The translations under genes were made by a program, and so were the position numbers. Positions 6,559 to 7,010 of a stretch of DNA of 7,010 bases are shown here, piece after piece (the first letter of the stretch is position 1; every line of letters starts with the position of its first letter). The notes beneath the pieces are model-generated. The model was not told where the DNA came from. It worked only from the letters and a program-made list of their open reading frames with translations, and made no database searches. The DNA is taken from contig QMNP01000077.1 of NCBI GenBank assembly GCA_003647825.1, forward strand, positions 1 to 7,010. Reading direction: 5' to 3'. This DNA is from Candidatus Cloacimonadota bacterium (GTDB taxonomy: Bacteria; Cloacimonadota; Cloacimonadia; Cloacimonadales; TCS61).

Positions 6559-7010
6559 ATGACCTTTAACCCGCAATTTGCACGAATAGGAGAAATCCTG
6601 GCCCATATGGGTGTTGCAACCGAGGATCAAGTAAAAGAAGCTGTTCTAAAGCAGAACAATTTTGGCCTTAAACTCGGTGAAACACTTAGAAAGTTAGGAT
6701 TTATAAATGAAAAAGATTTACTTCAGGCTCTACACCTGCAGCTCGAATATGACATTGTAAATGAAGACGAATTATTGGAACTTGATCCTGAAATTGTGAA
6801 ATTGATTCCTGAACCTTTTGCTGTTGAAAATCGCATAATGGCTATTAAAAAAGAAGGTGAAACGATCATTGTAGCAATGACAGATCCTGAAGACATCGTA
6901 ATTCTGGATAGCTTGAAAAAGATACTTGGTTTGAATATCTCCCCGATGCTTATCGGGGACGATACTCTAACCGATACACTAGAAAAATATTACAAAAGCA
7001 TTCGAACAAC
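6559..7010 (+). CDS. pilB: PilB/GspE-type assembly ATPase, N-terminal part (truncated by window end)
   Basis: PilB/GspE hexamers power pilin polymerisation at the inner membrane. Only 150 codons are present. They cover the N-terminal T2SSE_N/MshEN domain; the Walker and Asp/His boxes lie outside the window. Two similar 24-residue motifs are visible, R9-I-G-E-x-L-x-x-x-G ... Q32 and K38-L-G-E-x-L-x-x-x-G ... Q61, joined by 5 residues. Next come LDPEIVKLIPEPFA (canonical d.e.l.liP..lar), IMAIKKEGETIIVAMTDPED (canonical vlPl...g..l.vAm.dP.d), and EKYYKSI. AAGGAG at 6548-6553 is 5 bases before the ATG, and there is no alternative start nearby. It is the last gene visible of the operon; a PilT, PilC/GspF or pilin gene could follow. 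PilB and GspE cannot be separated from this part alone; the pilM-N-O context favours PilB. Confidence 0.92.
   Translation, partial: MTFNPQFARIGEILAHMGVATEDQVKEAVLKQNNFGLKLGETLRKLGFINEKDLLQALHLQLEYDIVNEDELLELDPEIVKLIPEPFAVENRIMAIKKEGETIIVAMTDPEDIVILDSLKKILGLNISPMLIGDDTLTDTLEKYYKSIRT
6940..6959. repeat. Perfect 8-bp inverted repeat with a GCTT loop, inside the ATPase gene
   Basis: TCCCCGAT (6940-6947) pairs perfectly with ATCGGGGA (6952-6959) around the loop GCTT. The stem is far richer in G and C than its surroundings. It falls within codons for NISPMLIGDD, a region that aligns without gap to the usual family pattern, so it is not an insertion. No T-run follows, so it is not an ordinary terminator. 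Confidence 0.75.

Noticed and set aside
1..7010. CRISPR array, tRNA/rRNA genes, insertion sequences or attachment sites
   Set aside because: No regularly spaced direct repeats, cloverleaf-like segments, transposase genes or paired terminal repeats were seen. Nearly all of the window is compact coding sequence.

Overview
The window carries most of a type IV pilus / type II secretion assembly operon from a Gram-negative (diderm) bacterium. The evidence for a diderm is an outer-membrane secretin with an N-terminal signal peptide and a lipoprotein with a clear lipobox. The DNA is AT-rich. The proteins are divergent from proteobacterial pil proteins, and a large Ig-like lipoprotein sits among the pil genes. 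This suggests an environmental or anaerobic lineage of the FCB type (for example Cloacimonadota or Marinimicrobia). That placement is inference from style and composition, not from a marker gene.

Layout, all on the + strand. Positions 2-124 are probably the C-terminal end of an unidentified upstream gene. Positions 125-202 are a short AT-rich intergenic stretch that could hold a promoter. Then come pilM (203-1273), a PilN-like gene (1284-1877), a PilO-like gene (1874-2431), a PilP/GspC-like gene (2432-2986), a short secretin (3002-4414), a lipoprotein of about 704 residues built from roughly six Ig-like domains (4425-6539), and the first 150 codons of a PilB/GspE ATPase (6559 to the window end). 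Gaps between genes run from a 4-base overlap to 19 bases. Four of the starts have AGGAG-type ribosome binding sites exactly 5 bases from the ATG, so this reads as one transcription unit. No convincing terminator is visible inside it, and no gene is visible on the minus strand.

How the parts fit together, from established knowledge of the families: cytoplasmic PilM binds the N-terminus of PilN. PilN and PilO are bitopic inner-membrane proteins that pair through coiled coils and ferredoxin-like periplasmic domains. PilP/GspC links this platform to the periplasmic N-domains of the secretin, and the PilB/GspE ATPase drives fibre assembly. The set is a hybrid. PilM/N/O are type IV pilus components, the PilP-position protein is membrane-anchored like GspC rather than a lipoprotein, and the secretin is much smaller than PilQ or GspD.

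The most unusual item is the Ig-like (Big_1/invasin-like) lipoprotein between the secretin and the ATPase, where canonical pil or gsp operons have no such gene. The ATPase N-terminus also shows a tandem 24-5-24 residue arrangement matching the MshEN cyclic-di-GMP-binding pattern.
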